Positions 25,837 to 35,667 are shown, counted from the stretch's first letter. The stretch: 64,000 nt of DNA from Brachybacterium muris (GCF_016907455.1 NZ_JAFBCB010000001.1:3410001-3474000), one strand, 5' to 3'. The notes: generated by a model not told the origin, from the sequence alone. A program made the numbers and translations.

Positions 25837-27051
25837 TCAGCATGGCCGGTCAATCATCACGGCCGCTTCAAGGTGCGTGACCGCGTAGCCGAGCTCGATG
25901 CGTTCCTGCTCCAGCCGTGTGCCGCCCGTGGCGAGTTCATCGTGCAGGATCTGCTCGCTCCCGGTCAGGCGTGAGAGCGTGACCACCGGACGCACGGACG
26001 TGGTGACGGCGAGCGCTCGATGGTCTTCGAGGGTGTTGGCGTCCATGAGAATGCTGGTGACGTCGTCATGGTGGTGCCGGGCCCGGTCCAGGATCCGGAA
26101 GCCGTCTGCGTCGAGATCCCCCCAGTAGATGACCGGGACGTCTCGTATCCAGGGCACGTCGAGCAGGCTGGGGATCGCGTATCCGGAACCGCTCACGGCG
26201 ACCGCCTCGGGGATGTCCGGGAGCACCTGGACGGTCTCAGCGTTCTCACACACGATGACCACGCGGGGGGTGAGCCCCAGATCAGGCAGCTGCCTCACGG
26301 CGATCCGGGAGCTTCGAGGGAAGCCGGGGTGTCCCTGTCGAAGTCGGGGATCGAGGACCAGGACGTCGTGGAAGACGGGGTCCGAGGCGAGGCCGAGGTC
26401 CTCCGACCCGTCGGCGCGGGCGGCGCCGACGAGCCTGCTCACCAGTGACCGGTGATCCCGCAGCCACTTCGTGTGCATACCCGGGAACGGCACCTGGCGG
26501 ATGCGCAGCCCCGAGCGGGGGTGGGACAACAGCCAGGCCGCCACCGCGATCGACAGATCGGCATCTGTCGGAGACATCCGCAGCCACTGCGCGCGCGACC
26601 GGTCCATCCCCGCAGCGACCGAGTGACGCAGAGCCTCGCCCCCCACCCCGGGGTGATTGGCCAGGTGGGGAGTCTCCTCATGGTGGGCCAGGTGGGACAC
26701 CGCCGCTTCGTAGCGGACACGCAGGAGCTCCGCCTCCGCCTGGGTCGGTCCGTCGGCACACTCGGTGAGCACGTCAGCACCGGTTGCACCCCATCGCACG
26801 GGGACTCGCTGGGAGCCGAGGTGTGCCCAGCGGCGCTCCTCCCACTGCACGTGGAGGCCCAGCGGTTCGGGGGCGCGACGCCACAGCTGGACCCACTCGG
26901 AGACCGCGGGCGGGTCGGCAAGTGCCTGCGCAGCCGTGGGAGGGTGCAGGGGCACGCTCACGGTCGCCTTCGAAGGCTCAGCGAGCCATGCGGGCAGGTT
27001 GCGATCCCACTTGGTGCGCAAGGTCGCTCGGACGTCCTCAGGTGTGCGCAT
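25837..27051 (-). CDS. jetD: Wadjet nuclease subunit JetD
   Basis: This is the 404-residue effector nuclease of a Wadjet anti-plasmid system (DUF3322 plus DUF2220 domains). The Toprim-like catalytic part near the C-terminus shows VIVCENAETV with the key Glu and then VIYWGDLDADGFRIL with the acidic DxD. JetD cleaves plasmids held by the JetABC SMC-like complex (established for the family). The reading frame is intact. IS21 copy 2 lies between its ATG and jetC. Joining the flanks at the 6-bp duplication shows that jetD originally overlapped the end of jetC by 14 bases, so translational coupling has been broken. Confidence 0.9.
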   Translation of the reverse strand: MRTPEDVRATLRTKWDRNLPAWLAEPSKATVSVPLHPPTAAQALADPPAVSEWVQLWRRAPEPLGLHVQWEERRWAHLGSQRVPVRWGATGADVLTECADGPTQAEAELLRVRYEAAVSHLAHHEETPHLANHPGVGGEALRHSVAAGMDRSRAQWLRMSPTDADLSIAVAAWLLSHPRSGLRIRQVPFPGMHTKWLRDHRSLVSRLVGAARADGSEDLGLASDPVFHDVLVLDPRLRQGHPGFPRSSRIAVRQLPDLGLTPRVVIVCENAETVQVLPDIPEAVAVSGSGYAIPSLLDVPWIRDVPVIYWGDLDADGFRILDRARHHHDDVTSILMDANTLEDHRALAVTTSVRPVVTLSRLTGSEQILHDELATGGTRLEQERIELGYAVTHLEAAVMIDRPC

Positions 27052-27175
27052 GTGGACCTGATTGAGTATTCGTAGTCGTGGGAGCCACCGAATCTTGCTC
27101 TTGGGGACCGCCGATCGTGCCGACGGGGGCCAGTAGCCGCCGCGGTGGGGACCACTGGCTCCCGCCGGCATCGGG

Positions 27176-27922
27176 TCACTGGGGCAGTGCGGTGTGTTCT
27201 CGCATGTTCCTGTCGCCGGTGTCGATCCAGATTGTGTTGTGCACGATGCGGTCCATGATCGCATCGGCGTGGACTGCTCCACCGAGCCGGGCGTGCCAGT
27301 CCTTCTTCGGGTACTGGGTGCAGAACACGGTCGAGCCGGTGTCATAGCGGCGCTCGAGCAGTTCCAGCAGCATCGAACGCATTCCCTCGTCAGGATGGTC
27401 CAGCAGCCACTCGTCGATCACCAGCAGCGAGAACGTGGAGTACTTCCGCAGGAACTTCGTCTGGCCCTGCGGCTTGTCCTTTGCCAGGGCCCAGGCCTCT
27501 TCGAGGTCGGGCATTCGGATGTAGTGGGCTCGGAGCCGGTGCTGGCAGGCCTGCTTCGCCAGCGCGCAGCCGAGGTAGGACTTCCCTGAGCCGGTGAAGC
27601 CCTGGAAGACCACGTTCTGTTGCCGCTGGATGAAGGAGCAGGTTGCCAGTTGCGCGATCACGTTCCGGTTCAGTCCCCGTTCCTCGACCAGATCCAGCCG
27701 CCGCAGGTCCGCTCCGGGATAACGCAGCCCCGCCCGGCGGATCAGACCCTCGACCTTTCCATGATTGAAGATGGAATGCGCCTCGTCCACGATCAGCTGG
27801 AGCCGTTCCTGGAACGACATCCCCAGCACGTGAGCCTCATCCTGGGCATCGATCGCGTCCAGCAGCGCGGTCGCGCCCATCTCGCGCAGCTTCCGCTTCG
27901 TGTCGTTATCGATCACGCTCAC
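27176..27922 (-). CDS. istB: IS21 helper ATPase IstB, copy 2
   Basis: This is an intact 248-residue AAA+ helper, identical in sequence to copies 1 and 3 (Walker A GFTGSGKSYL). The GTG start overlaps the istA stop. Transcription through istA and istB runs on towards jetD. Confidence 0.95.
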   Translation of the reverse strand: MSVIDNDTKRKLREMGATALLDAIDAQDEAHVLGMSFQERLQLIVDEAHSIFNHGKVEGLIRRAGLRYPGADLRRLDLVEERGLNRNVIAQLATCSFIQRQQNVVFQGFTGSGKSYLGCALAKQACQHRLRAHYIRMPDLEEAWALAKDKPQGQTKFLRKYSTFSLLVIDEWLLDHPDEGMRSMLLELLERRYDTGSTVFCTQYPKKDWHARLGGAVHADAIMDRIVHNTIWIDTGDRNMREHTALPQ

Positions 27923-29481
27923 CGGACACCTCCGGCGTAGTAGTCGGCGCCACGGACGTATCCGCCGTCTTCCGCGGGTTCCTCGCGGGGTGGACGCAGG
28001 GCGGCGACCTTGTCCTGCCCGGTGGCCAAGATCGGGTGCAGATGCGCATAGCGCGGTGAACGGACCCGTCCCGTCAGCGCGAGTGCGCAGGCCGCCTCGA
28101 CCCGATCTACGGAGAAGCGGCGAGAGAGCCGTAGCACCGCCAACGCGGGATCCAGGCCCTGTTCCACGATCGGCACGGACTCGAAGATCCGCTGGATCAC
28201 GATCACCGTGGCCGGCCCGACCCGATCTGCCCACGCCCGCACCCTCTGCGCGTCCCAGGCCTGGAAACGCTCGCCCGCAGGTAGGTCCGCGTCGTTGGTG
28301 CGGTACTCATTGCTCGCGGTCTCCGGGAGCAGCAGGTGACTGGTCAGTCGCTGGCTGCCCTGATAGATCTCCAGCGTCCGGGCCGTGATGCGCAGATCGA
28401 CCTTCGCGCCGATGTGCGCGAACGGCGCGGAGTAGAAGTTCCGCGCGAACGTGACGTGCCCGTTCCTGCCCACTCGTCGTCCGTAGTGCCATGTCGAGAT
28501 CTCGTAGGGCACCGCCGGCAGCGGCGTCAGCAGCGGCCGCTCCTCCGCGTCGAACACGCTGGCGCGGGATCCGGGCCGCTTCTGGAACGGCTCCGCGTTA
28601 TAGGCCTCCATCCGCTGCCCGATGGCGGCTGCAAGTTCGGGCAGGGACGTGAATCGCTGATCCCGCAGCCCGGCGATGACCCAGGTCGCGACGTGCGCGA
28701 CGGTGTTCTCCACGCTCGCCTTGTCTTTCGGTTTCCGCACCCTCCCCGGGAGCACCGCCGCCGAGTAATGCGCTGCCATCTCGCGATACGCATCGTTCAG
28801 GACGATCTCGCCCTCGCGGGGGTGCTTCACCACACCGGTCTTGAGGTTGTCCGGAACGATCCTCGGGACCGTCCCGCCCAGCGCCTCGAACATCGCTACG
28901 TGCGCTCGCAGCCAGGACTCCTGGCGCATATCCAGCGCCGGGAAGCAGAACGCGTAACGAGAAAAAGGCAGGCAGGCAACGAACAAGAACACCTTCGAGA
29001 CCTCGCCGGTGACCGGATCGGCCAGCTCCATCGTGGGGCCGGACCAGTCGACCTCCACGCTCTGGCCGGCCTTGTGACCGACTCTCGAAGCGGCACCGGT
29101 GACCATGACGTGGTGCTGGTAGGTGCGGCAAAACCGGTCATACCCCATCGCCGGATCCCCAGCCGCCGTGGTCGCGTCGAAGTACTCGCCGTGCAACAGC
29201 TTCAGCGTCACGCCGACCCTGGCCATCTCTCGATGGACCTGTTCCCAGTCCGGCTGTGCGAACACGCTCTCGTGCTCGCCCCGGCCCGGGAACAACCGGG
29301 CATACACCTGCTCATCGGCGACGTCCGCGATATCGCCCCACCCGATCCCTGCAGCGTCAGCGGCCTCGAACACCGCCCTCACGGACTTGCGGGACATGCC
29401 CTGCGAGGACGAAATCGCTCGCCCCGACAGACCTTCTGCGCGCAGCTGGAGCACCAGCTTCGCCCTGATCTTCCGTACCAT
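27919..29481 (-). CDS. istA: IS21 transposase IstA, copy 2
   Basis: This is an intact 520-residue DDE transposase with EVDWSG, VPDNLK and KASVENTV, identical to the other copies. The ribosome-site hairpin is at 29491-29529, so jetC read-through messages should translate it poorly. Confidence 0.95.
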   Translation of the reverse strand: MVRKIRAKLVLQLRAEGLSGRAISSSQGMSRKSVRAVFEAADAAGIGWGDIADVADEQVYARLFPGRGEHESVFAQPDWEQVHREMARVGVTLKLLHGEYFDATTAAGDPAMGYDRFCRTYQHHVMVTGAASRVGHKAGQSVEVDWSGPTMELADPVTGEVSKVFLFVACLPFSRYAFCFPALDMRQESWLRAHVAMFEALGGTVPRIVPDNLKTGVVKHPREGEIVLNDAYREMAAHYSAAVLPGRVRKPKDKASVENTVAHVATWVIAGLRDQRFTSLPELAAAIGQRMEAYNAEPFQKRPGSRASVFDAEERPLLTPLPAVPYEISTWHYGRRVGRNGHVTFARNFYSAPFAHIGAKVDLRITARTLEIYQGSQRLTSHLLLPETASNEYRTNDADLPAGERFQAWDAQRVRAWADRVGPATVIVIQRIFESVPIVEQGLDPALAVLRLSRRFSVDRVEAACALALTGRVRSPRYAHLHPILATGQDKVAALRPPREEPAEDGGYVRGADYYAGGVR

Positions 29482-29582
29482 TCCAGATTGCTCCTTCCGC
29501 CGCGTGCCCTATACACACGGCGGAAGGAGCGTAGACAGAGCGGCCCCAACGACACCACTGGTGGTCCCGAACGACGCCACCG

Positions 29583-32500
29583 CTACGGCAGCGACGTGGC
29601 ACCCGAACCCTCGATCAGCGGACCCCAGCGAGGCGAATATTCACCTGATCCCATGTCGGTGAAGGCGACTGCCGAGAGCCGCGAGGCCCGACCGGTGGGG
29701 TTGGAGACGACCGCCGCTCCACCGACATACTCCTCGATCGTCTGCAGCATCTTCAGGGGTGTCGCCAGCAGCAGTTGGAAGCCGAAGGAGCGGAAGACCT
29801 CCAGTCCGGCCCGAGTGAAGTGGATATCGGTCTTGTCGAAGGCCTCATCGAGCACCACCAGACCGTACGGCGGGAACCCATCGGCGCTGGAGGTGAGCTG
29901 GTAGCGCAGGGCCGCAGCGAGGCAGAACGTCACGAGGCGCTGCCGCTGGCCACCGGACCGCCCGTCGGACCCCTTGTACACGTCGACCACCATGCCCTCG
30001 GCGTCGATCTCGCGCGCCTCGAACTCCACATGGCGACGGGTGTCGAGCACCCGCTTGCGCCAGGATTGATCTGCGCTCTCCGCGGAGCCCAGCCGGCGCA
30101 GGACGTGGTCCATCCGCGCGAACCGCTCCTCGGCCGCTGTGACGCTCTCATCGTCCTGGTGGAAAGCACCGTGGGTGATCTCCATCAGCTCCCCCAGGAA
30201 CGCTTTCGCCTCGTCGCTCAGACGCTGATGGGCTATCAAGGTCAGCCAGGTGCGCCGTTCGGTGTCGAAAGGGGTGGCACGCAGTGACTCATCCACCGGT
30301 CCCAGTCGCTGCTGGACGTCGCGGATGGCGTGCGCGATGTCCGCGCGGAGCTGACCGATGTTGTTCTGGGACTGGGTGCGCAGCAGGTCCCGGAAGCGAT
30401 GCTCGAACTCCGGCAACCGATCGGACTCCAGGCGACCCAGCTGCGCGAGGAAGTCCGGGGTGGCCGCGATGTCGTCGACCAGGTTCACCGATCTCTCGGC
30501 CCACTGACGCAGGTACCGAGCGCGGGCGAGCGCCAGCGCACTCTCCGCACTGCGGATCTGGTCCTTGACCTGATCGAGCTCATCGCGGATCTGCCCGGAG
30601 ACCTCACTGATCACGTCGGGCAGTTGCTCACGCGCCAGCGTGCGCCGCCTGGCCCGGACCCGTCGATCGAGCTGCTCGCGATGCACGAGGTCAAGGTGCG
30701 CATCGGCGAGTTCCCCCCGAGCTCGTTCCAGATCGGCGGTCGCGGACTCGACCGCAGCGGACAGATCGTGGTGCCGGTTGCGAGCCTGCTCGGCATCGTC
30801 CCGGGCCTGAGCATGGTCCTCCCCAGCAGTGCGGAGCAGGACCTCCAGGCGGGCCATGTCGGCGTCGGACAGCAGGTCCTGTCGCTGCTGCCGCAACGTC
30901 CCGAGGCGCTGATCGACGTCGACGGCGTCGATGTCCTCCCAGTTCAGCTGCAGCAGCTGAGCAAGGTCGAGGTCCCGGTCCCGGAGGGCCCGCCGCTGCC
31001 GCTCCATGTCTGCAAGCCGTTGCTGGCTCTGCGCGATCTCCGCGTTGGCCTGCTCGAGCTGCTGCCTGCGCACCTCGAGCAGAGCCGCGTTGTCGGTACC
31101 GATGACCCAGTGGTCCCGGTCCGAGATCCGATGGCGGTCGTCCTTGATGTGGCGATCACGGTTCTTCACCTGCCCGGCGCGACTGAGTGCCTTCTCATGC
31201 CGAGCCAGCTGCTGCGCATCGTCGACCAGGACGTGCGGGAATCCCGAGGAGATGCGGCCCCGCAGCCACGACTGAAAGGGAGACGGTGCGAGTTCCAGCA
31301 CGGACAGGACGGTGCGATGCGAGACCGCACCGGCATCGTGCCGGTGTCGATCCGTTTCCCGAACCCGTTCGTAGGAGATGCGCCGGTTCCAGTGCCGCGC
31401 ATCGACAGCCCGGGCCACAGCAGGGTAGAGACGCTCAGGAACCAGGATCGTCGTGGAGAGTCCTGCCAGCAGTCGCTCGACGGCGCCCTGCCACTGCTCA
31501 TCGCGGACGTTCATCAGCTCGCCGGCGAACGGAAGTGAGGCCGGGGACTCGCCGGCGGCCTCGGCGAGCTGGTCCCTCACTTCCACCAACGATGCCGGCA
31601 GGTTCGATCGCCGAGCGTTGAGGGATCGGATCTCCGCGATCAGATCGTCCCTGCGCCGTGTGGCCTCGGCGTGCTCCACGTGAACGGGACCGGAGGTCCG
31701 GGTCAGGCCACCTGTCTCGTGATCGATGCGCTGTTGTTCGCGCTGGGCCTGGGCCTGGGCACTGGCGAGCTCCTCCGCGGTGCCTGGCATCGGGGAGCCG
31801 AGGCGGTCGAGCACCGGGGCGATGCGGTCGATGTGGTTCCGAACCCGTTCCTGGCGGTCCTCGGCCTGCTCGATCCGGCTCTCGAGCACCTGCAGGGCGG
31901 CGCCGCCGCGGTCATCGAGGGCCTGTCGGGCACGACGCTCCGCCTCCCGGGCGTCGTCCTCCGCGCGCCGGGTCCTGTCCCGCTCGTGTGCGGCGGCAGC
32001 GAGCTCGATCTCGCTCGCGCTCAGGTCACTCTGAGCGAGTTCAGCCAAGCGGGTGTACCGGTACGTCCCGACGGCTGCCAGCAGTGCGGAGAGCTGTTCC
32101 TGTTCCGCAGTGGCAGCACGGTGGACCTGCCACTGCTCCCTTTGAGGGATCAGCGCCTCGATCTGCTCACGCGCATCGATGACGGTGGCGTGCGCGTCCT
32201 GCAGAGCCCGGAACTGTTCGACAGCCTGGTCCGCGAGGGCGAATGTCGATGGCGTCTCGAGCATGAAGCCGCGCAGCAGGTCGTCCAGCGAGGTCAGGGA
32301 CTTTGCTGCCTGGGTGCGGTGCAGTAGCCGCTGGGCGTCCTCGCTGCCGATCCCGGTGAGCCGTCGCAGGTGCACGCCGAACCTGGTGTAGCTGTCCTCG
32401 GCTGCCTGCGGGGAGAGCTGTTGCTTCAGGCGCCGTCGATCGATGCCCGTGTCGCACAGTCGGAGGACGTCGGCCAGTTCTGTCGGCCGATCGAACAGGA

Positions 32501-32978
32501 CGAAGGCGGAACGGAGATCGACGGCTGCAGCGGAACGACCTGCCACGTGCATCACTCGCATCGCCGTGACGGCGCGCCCCAGACCGTCCTCGAAGGTGAG
32601 CGCGATGCCGGAGACAGTCGTCGACTGCCGCAGGTAGCCGGGGCGCACCTCGCCGGTGGCCTCGTCGGTATGCCGACGGTAGGCGCCGCGCACGTAGCTC
32701 ATGGGTGAGCGGTCACGGTCACCGGCCGGTCCGTCCTGGGCAGCGGCGTTGAAGCGCGTCTCACCGGGTTTCATGAGCACTGCACTGATGGCATCCAGGA
32801 TCGATGACTTCCCGGAGCCGGACTCCCCGGTGAGCAGCAGACCTGCACGGGGCACGGTGAGGTCGTGGCGCTTGTCGAAGGTGCCCCAGTTGTGCAGCTG
32901 GATGCGGGCAAGTCGCATCTGCCCGGGATGGGAGACTCCCGCTGCGGTGGGGTCGAGGTCGAGGCTGGTCTGGCTCAC
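29583..32978 (-). CDS. jetC: Wadjet SMC-like ATPase JetC, C-terminal tail altered by IS21
   Basis: This MukB/SMC-like subunit loads on plasmid DNA and extrudes loops; it has 1131 residues as now encoded. Walker A is GESGSGKSS (residues 51-59). Two long coiled-coil arms fill the middle. The ABC signature SGGQRQRLVTFCLAAAL and Walker B GLVVLDEAFDK lie near the C-terminus. The GTG start overlaps the jetB stop. IS21 copy 2 replaces the original last five residues (PHAHT) with 19 element-encoded ones ending at 29583; the reconstructed native length is 1117. All ATPase motifs are upstream of the change, so the protein is probably functional. Confidence 0.92.
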   Translation of the reverse strand: MSQTSLDLDPTAAGVSHPGQMRLARIQLHNWGTFDKRHDLTVPRAGLLLTGESGSGKSSILDAISAVLMKPGETRFNAAAQDGPAGDRDRSPMSYVRGAYRRHTDEATGEVRPGYLRQSTTVSGIALTFEDGLGRAVTAMRVMHVAGRSAAAVDLRSAFVLFDRPTELADVLRLCDTGIDRRRLKQQLSPQAAEDSYTRFGVHLRRLTGIGSEDAQRLLHRTQAAKSLTSLDDLLRGFMLETPSTFALADQAVEQFRALQDAHATVIDAREQIEALIPQREQWQVHRAATAEQEQLSALLAAVGTYRYTRLAELAQSDLSASEIELAAAAHERDRTRRAEDDAREAERRARQALDDRGGAALQVLESRIEQAEDRQERVRNHIDRIAPVLDRLGSPMPGTAEELASAQAQAQREQQRIDHETGGLTRTSGPVHVEHAEATRRRDDLIAEIRSLNARRSNLPASLVEVRDQLAEAAGESPASLPFAGELMNVRDEQWQGAVERLLAGLSTTILVPERLYPAVARAVDARHWNRRISYERVRETDRHRHDAGAVSHRTVLSVLELAPSPFQSWLRGRISSGFPHVLVDDAQQLARHEKALSRAGQVKNRDRHIKDDRHRISDRDHWVIGTDNAALLEVRRQQLEQANAEIAQSQQRLADMERQRRALRDRDLDLAQLLQLNWEDIDAVDVDQRLGTLRQQRQDLLSDADMARLEVLLRTAGEDHAQARDDAEQARNRHHDLSAAVESATADLERARGELADAHLDLVHREQLDRRVRARRRTLAREQLPDVISEVSGQIRDELDQVKDQIRSAESALALARARYLRQWAERSVNLVDDIAATPDFLAQLGRLESDRLPEFEHRFRDLLRTQSQNNIGQLRADIAHAIRDVQQRLGPVDESLRATPFDTERRTWLTLIAHQRLSDEAKAFLGELMEITHGAFHQDDESVTAAEERFARMDHVLRRLGSAESADQSWRKRVLDTRRHVEFEAREIDAEGMVVDVYKGSDGRSGGQRQRLVTFCLAAALRYQLTSSADGFPPYGLVVLDEAFDKTDIHFTRAGLEVFRSFGFQLLLATPLKMLQTIEEYVGGAAVVSNPTGRASRLSAVAFTDMGSGEYSPRWGPLIEGSGATSLP

Positions 32979-33718
32979 GTCGCGCTCTCCGTCTCGTCGA
33001 GACCTGTCTCATCGGTGTCCGGCTCGTCAGGGTCCGGCCCGTCGGAATCTGCGTCGTCGGACTCTGCGTCTTCTTCTGTCATCCCGTCGGCACTGGGCAG
33101 GTCACCGGTCCCTCCGCGCCGCAGGCGTTCGTACTCCACCTCGATCCCCTCGATCACCTCGGGGGTCAGGATCAGCGCGAGGATCGAGGACACCTCCCAC
33201 CGATCGTCGGTGTCCGTGGGGAGCAGGATCGACCACTCCCGCATCCGCTTGATGCTCGCGGTGAGCCTCTTGCCGAACTGCGCCTGGTCATGACCGGAGG
33301 AGGTGGCGTAGGCCTGCATGTGCGCCTCGATCTCATCGCGCCCCACCACCATCCGCTCCTGTTGGGCAGCGCCTTGGAGCAGCAGATGCCGGAGGTGGAG
33401 GAGCAGCGCGGAGTCGATGAAGCTCAGCGGTGCCTTCCGCAGCACGCTCGGGACGGCCTGGTCGAAGTCGGGGCCGGGCTCGAGGTTGCGGGAGAAGGCG
33501 ACCTCGGCATCGGCGTCGATCACCAGATCCAGCAGCAGGTCGCCGAGGTGGCGCCGTACCACCGCCTCGTGTGCCAGCAGCGCCGACCACACCAGAGGAT
33601 CACGGCGGAAGGAGATGTACGGTCCGCGCAGCAGCGCGACCAGTGCTCGGCGCACGTCCAGCGGCAGGGTCCCCGGGTCACCGGGCCACAGCACCACACG
33701 ATCGTCACTCTCCGACAT
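32975..33718 (-). CDS. jetB: Wadjet subunit JetB (DUF4194)
   Basis: This is a 247-residue MukE-like subunit linking the JetA kleisin and the JetC ATPase. It begins MSESDDRVVLWPGDPGTLPL and shows a winged-helix core (RRALVALLRGPYISFRRDPLVWSALLAHE). The C-terminus is a strongly acidic low-complexity tail (DAESDDADSDGPDPDEPD). The ATG lies 14 bases inside the end of jetA and the stop overlaps jetC, so A, B and C are tightly coupled. An upstream in-frame ATG at 34054 is rejected because it lies inside jetA. Confidence 0.88.
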   Translation of the reverse strand: MSESDDRVVLWPGDPGTLPLDVRRALVALLRGPYISFRRDPLVWSALLAHEAVVRRHLGDLLLDLVIDADAEVAFSRNLEPGPDFDQAVPSVLRKAPLSFIDSALLLHLRHLLLQGAAQQERMVVGRDEIEAHMQAYATSSGHDQAQFGKRLTASIKRMREWSILLPTDTDDRWEVSSILALILTPEVIEGIEVEYERLRRGGTGDLPSADGMTEEDAESDDADSDGPDPDEPDTDETGLDETESAT

Positions 33719-35246
33719 GACTGTCCTTTCCGAGGGGGCGGGTGAACCGGCTGCGACTGATCCGAGCGCTGCGCCAGCCATTGCCGCCGTTGTGTTCGGC
33801 TCGTCCGACACCGGCTTCGCGCTCGGCACCTGCTCTTCTCCCGACCAGGCGCCATCGCACCGTCTCCACGGTGTCGGACGGCCCCTCGACCCGTTCACCG
33901 TGCCGATGGGCGAGGACCAGCAGGCCGACGATCGAGGCGAGTCCCTGAGTCGCCGGATGCTCCTCGAGCACCTCACCAACAGTCGCCGTGGAGCGGCGAG
34001 AGAGAACATCGTCGACTGCATCGACCAGTTCAGCCATATCGATCTCCGATTCACGGATCGCTGCGCGCATCGCCTCGAGATCGAGCACCTCGGTCGACGC
34101 GAGCTCGAGATCGTCCTGCGCTGTGACGTCCGAGGGTACGAGCAGATGCAGCTGGCCGACCGAGCGCGGGGTGAAGGTCGACAGCGTCAGCTCCACACCG
34201 ATCCTAGTGTGAGGCCTCACCTGGGGCGCGATCTCCAGACCGATGCGCTGGGGCCTGCGGAGCCGATCGGCAAGGGCCCGGAACTCCTCGAACTGCCGGG
34301 AGCGGACGAATTCGCGCAAGGACCGTGACAGGTCGATCATGGCGTGCCGCACCTGGTGGGATTCCCGTTGCAGACGGGCGAGGTACGACTGGAGGTACAC
34401 GATCCGTTCGCGACCGAACCGGTGCGCGAAGGGACGGGTGGCGAGCGCATCCACGGCGTCGTGGAACCTCGCTTCCTGGACGGGGTCGATCACCATGTCA
34501 TGGAACGCGGCGAAGGAGCGTCCGGCCTCCGAGTCCTCGATCGCGTCGACGCCCAGGAACAGTTGGTCGAGGATCTCCCCCTGCGAGCCCTCGTGCTCCA
34601 CCAGGTCCAGGCGCAGTCTCCGGTGCAGCCTCTCCAGTTCACCGCGCACCCGGGTGAAGTCGGACGGTACGTCCAAGGCCAGGGAGTACAGCTCGTCGAT
34701 CGTCTCCAGTGCCTGAGCCTCCGGAAGCGGTTCTGCACCCAGTTCCATGACCTGTGCGATGGCCTCGTCGAGGCGGTCGCGCTCGGTATGCAGTGCCTCC
34801 AACCGCCCAGCCGAGTCAGCATCGGTGTCGCGGGCAAGGGTGCGCAGACGTTCGGTCAGCAGGGTGAGCCGGGAGCGTGTCACGGCATCGCGGGGGGTGT
34901 GCAGCTGTTCGATGAGACGCAGGGCGCTCTGAGAGTTCTCGGTGAGGGCGAACTCCTCCGTCCGTTCGGTCCGTGCAGCGCGGCGTGTGAGGTAACCCTG
35001 CTCTACCCATGTCGCACAGTACTGCTGGGCCGTGCGGGGCAGGTCGATGCCGTGGAAGCGCAGTTCCGCGAGGTCTGCAGACAGGAGGTCGTACAGGTCA
35101 GCGGCGGTACGGGTTCGCACATCCCCTGCGAGATGCGTTCCCAGGAGGCCGAGAGTGACAGGGGCGTTGTCGGTTCGCAGCAGCGCGAGGACGCCTTCCC
35201 CGCCGAACAGGTCCCGGTTCTCCAGTGCACGGGCGATCGCGGACAT
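33705..35246 (-). CDS. jetA: Wadjet kleisin subunit JetA (DUF3375)
   Basis: This is a 513-residue MukF-like kleisin, first gene of the operon. It starts MSAIARALENRDLFGGEGVLALLRTDNAPV, has an N-terminal winged helix (TAQQYCATWVEQGYLTRR), then a helical coiled-coil middle (ERDRLDEAIAQVMELG) and the DUF3375 pattern RSLREFVRSRQFEEFRALADRLR. The start at 35246 has GGAG about ten bases upstream. The gene order A-B-C-D with DUF3375, DUF4194, SMC-like ATPase and DUF3322/DUF2220 is that of type I Wadjet. The last 70 residues are Arg/Gly-rich. Confidence 0.9.
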   Translation of the reverse strand: MSAIARALENRDLFGGEGVLALLRTDNAPVTLGLLGTHLAGDVRTRTAADLYDLLSADLAELRFHGIDLPRTAQQYCATWVEQGYLTRRAARTERTEEFALTENSQSALRLIEQLHTPRDAVTRSRLTLLTERLRTLARDTDADSAGRLEALHTERDRLDEAIAQVMELGAEPLPEAQALETIDELYSLALDVPSDFTRVRGELERLHRRLRLDLVEHEGSQGEILDQLFLGVDAIEDSEAGRSFAAFHDMVIDPVQEARFHDAVDALATRPFAHRFGRERIVYLQSYLARLQRESHQVRHAMIDLSRSLREFVRSRQFEEFRALADRLRRPQRIGLEIAPQVRPHTRIGVELTLSTFTPRSVGQLHLLVPSDVTAQDDLELASTEVLDLEAMRAAIRESEIDMAELVDAVDDVLSRRSTATVGEVLEEHPATQGLASIVGLLVLAHRHGERVEGPSDTVETVRWRLVGRRAGAEREAGVGRAEHNGGNGWRSARISRSRFTRPLGKDSHVGE

Positions 35247-35392
35247 CAGCGGTCTCCTTCCTGTTCTTTGAGCGGCACAGCAACATCACAGCAGAGGCGC
35301 ACCATGCGCATTCAGGACTCGCGTCGGAGCTGGATCACTCCACCAGGAACAGAGTAGGGACCCGCACCGACAGACGTGGGCCACCCCGGAAA

Positions 35393-35512
35393 TCACCGGC
35401 CCCGCAGCACCTCGAACACGATGGAGTCGTCGCGGCGGTCGAAGGTGCCGTCGACCATGCGCTGCCCGCGGTCGCCGAATATGAACGAGGCGGCGGCGCC
35501 CGACCACGGGGG
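35393..35512 (-). other. Intergenic stretch 35247-35667 with a short possible 3' coding remnant
   Basis: The 420 bases between jetA and the aldehyde dehydrogenase gene hold no full gene. On the minus strand a frame free of stops from 35512 to 35393 reads SFIFGDRGQRMVDGTFDRRD and ends SIVFEVLRGR-stop; its composition looks coding, but it has no start and an in-frame TAG lies just before it. It could be the tail of a gene lost when the Wadjet island arrived. I do not recognise it. The jetA promoter must also lie here, but I see no clear hexamers. Confidence 0.25.
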
Positions 35513-35574
35513 CTATGGGCCCCGGTCGCGATCTACTGCTGCGAGCACTGCTCGAAGCACTGAATCCCCGAGAG

Positions 35575-35611
35575 GCCCGGGTACCGCATCGAACCTATGC
35601 GGTACCCGGGC
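35575..35611 (-). terminator. Strong hairpin downstream of the aldehyde dehydrogenase operon
   Basis: GCCCGGGTACCGCAT (35575-35589) pairs perfectly with ATGCGGTACCCGGGC (35597-35611) around the seven-base loop CGAACCT. It begins 57 bases beyond the stop of the last gene. No U-tract follows. The 15-pair perfect stem makes it the likely end of this operon's transcript. Confidence 0.7.
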
Positions 35612-35667
35612 TCTTCCCTGCTGTGCGGCCCCCGGAACTCGGTTCGGATCGCTCAGCGGCCCGCGGA

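Larger units (their letters stand above)
27063..29643 (-). mobile_element. IS21-family insertion sequence, copy 2, inside the Wadjet operon
   Basis: This is the same 2581-bp element as copies 1 and 3, in the same transcriptional direction as the jet genes. It is flanked by a direct duplication CCTGAT at 27057-27062 and 29644-29649 (ATCAGG on the coding strand), which shows a simple insertion. The insertion point is in the last codons of jetC; the duplicated bases keep the sequence in front of the jetD start. Its encoded proteins are identical to those of the other copies. Confidence 0.96.

Noticed and set aside
11342..29643. Composite transposon bounded by copies 1 and 2
   Set aside because: The content (M81, TelA, fucosidase) looks like ordinary chromosome and copy 2 has its own target duplication, so it arrived as a single element.
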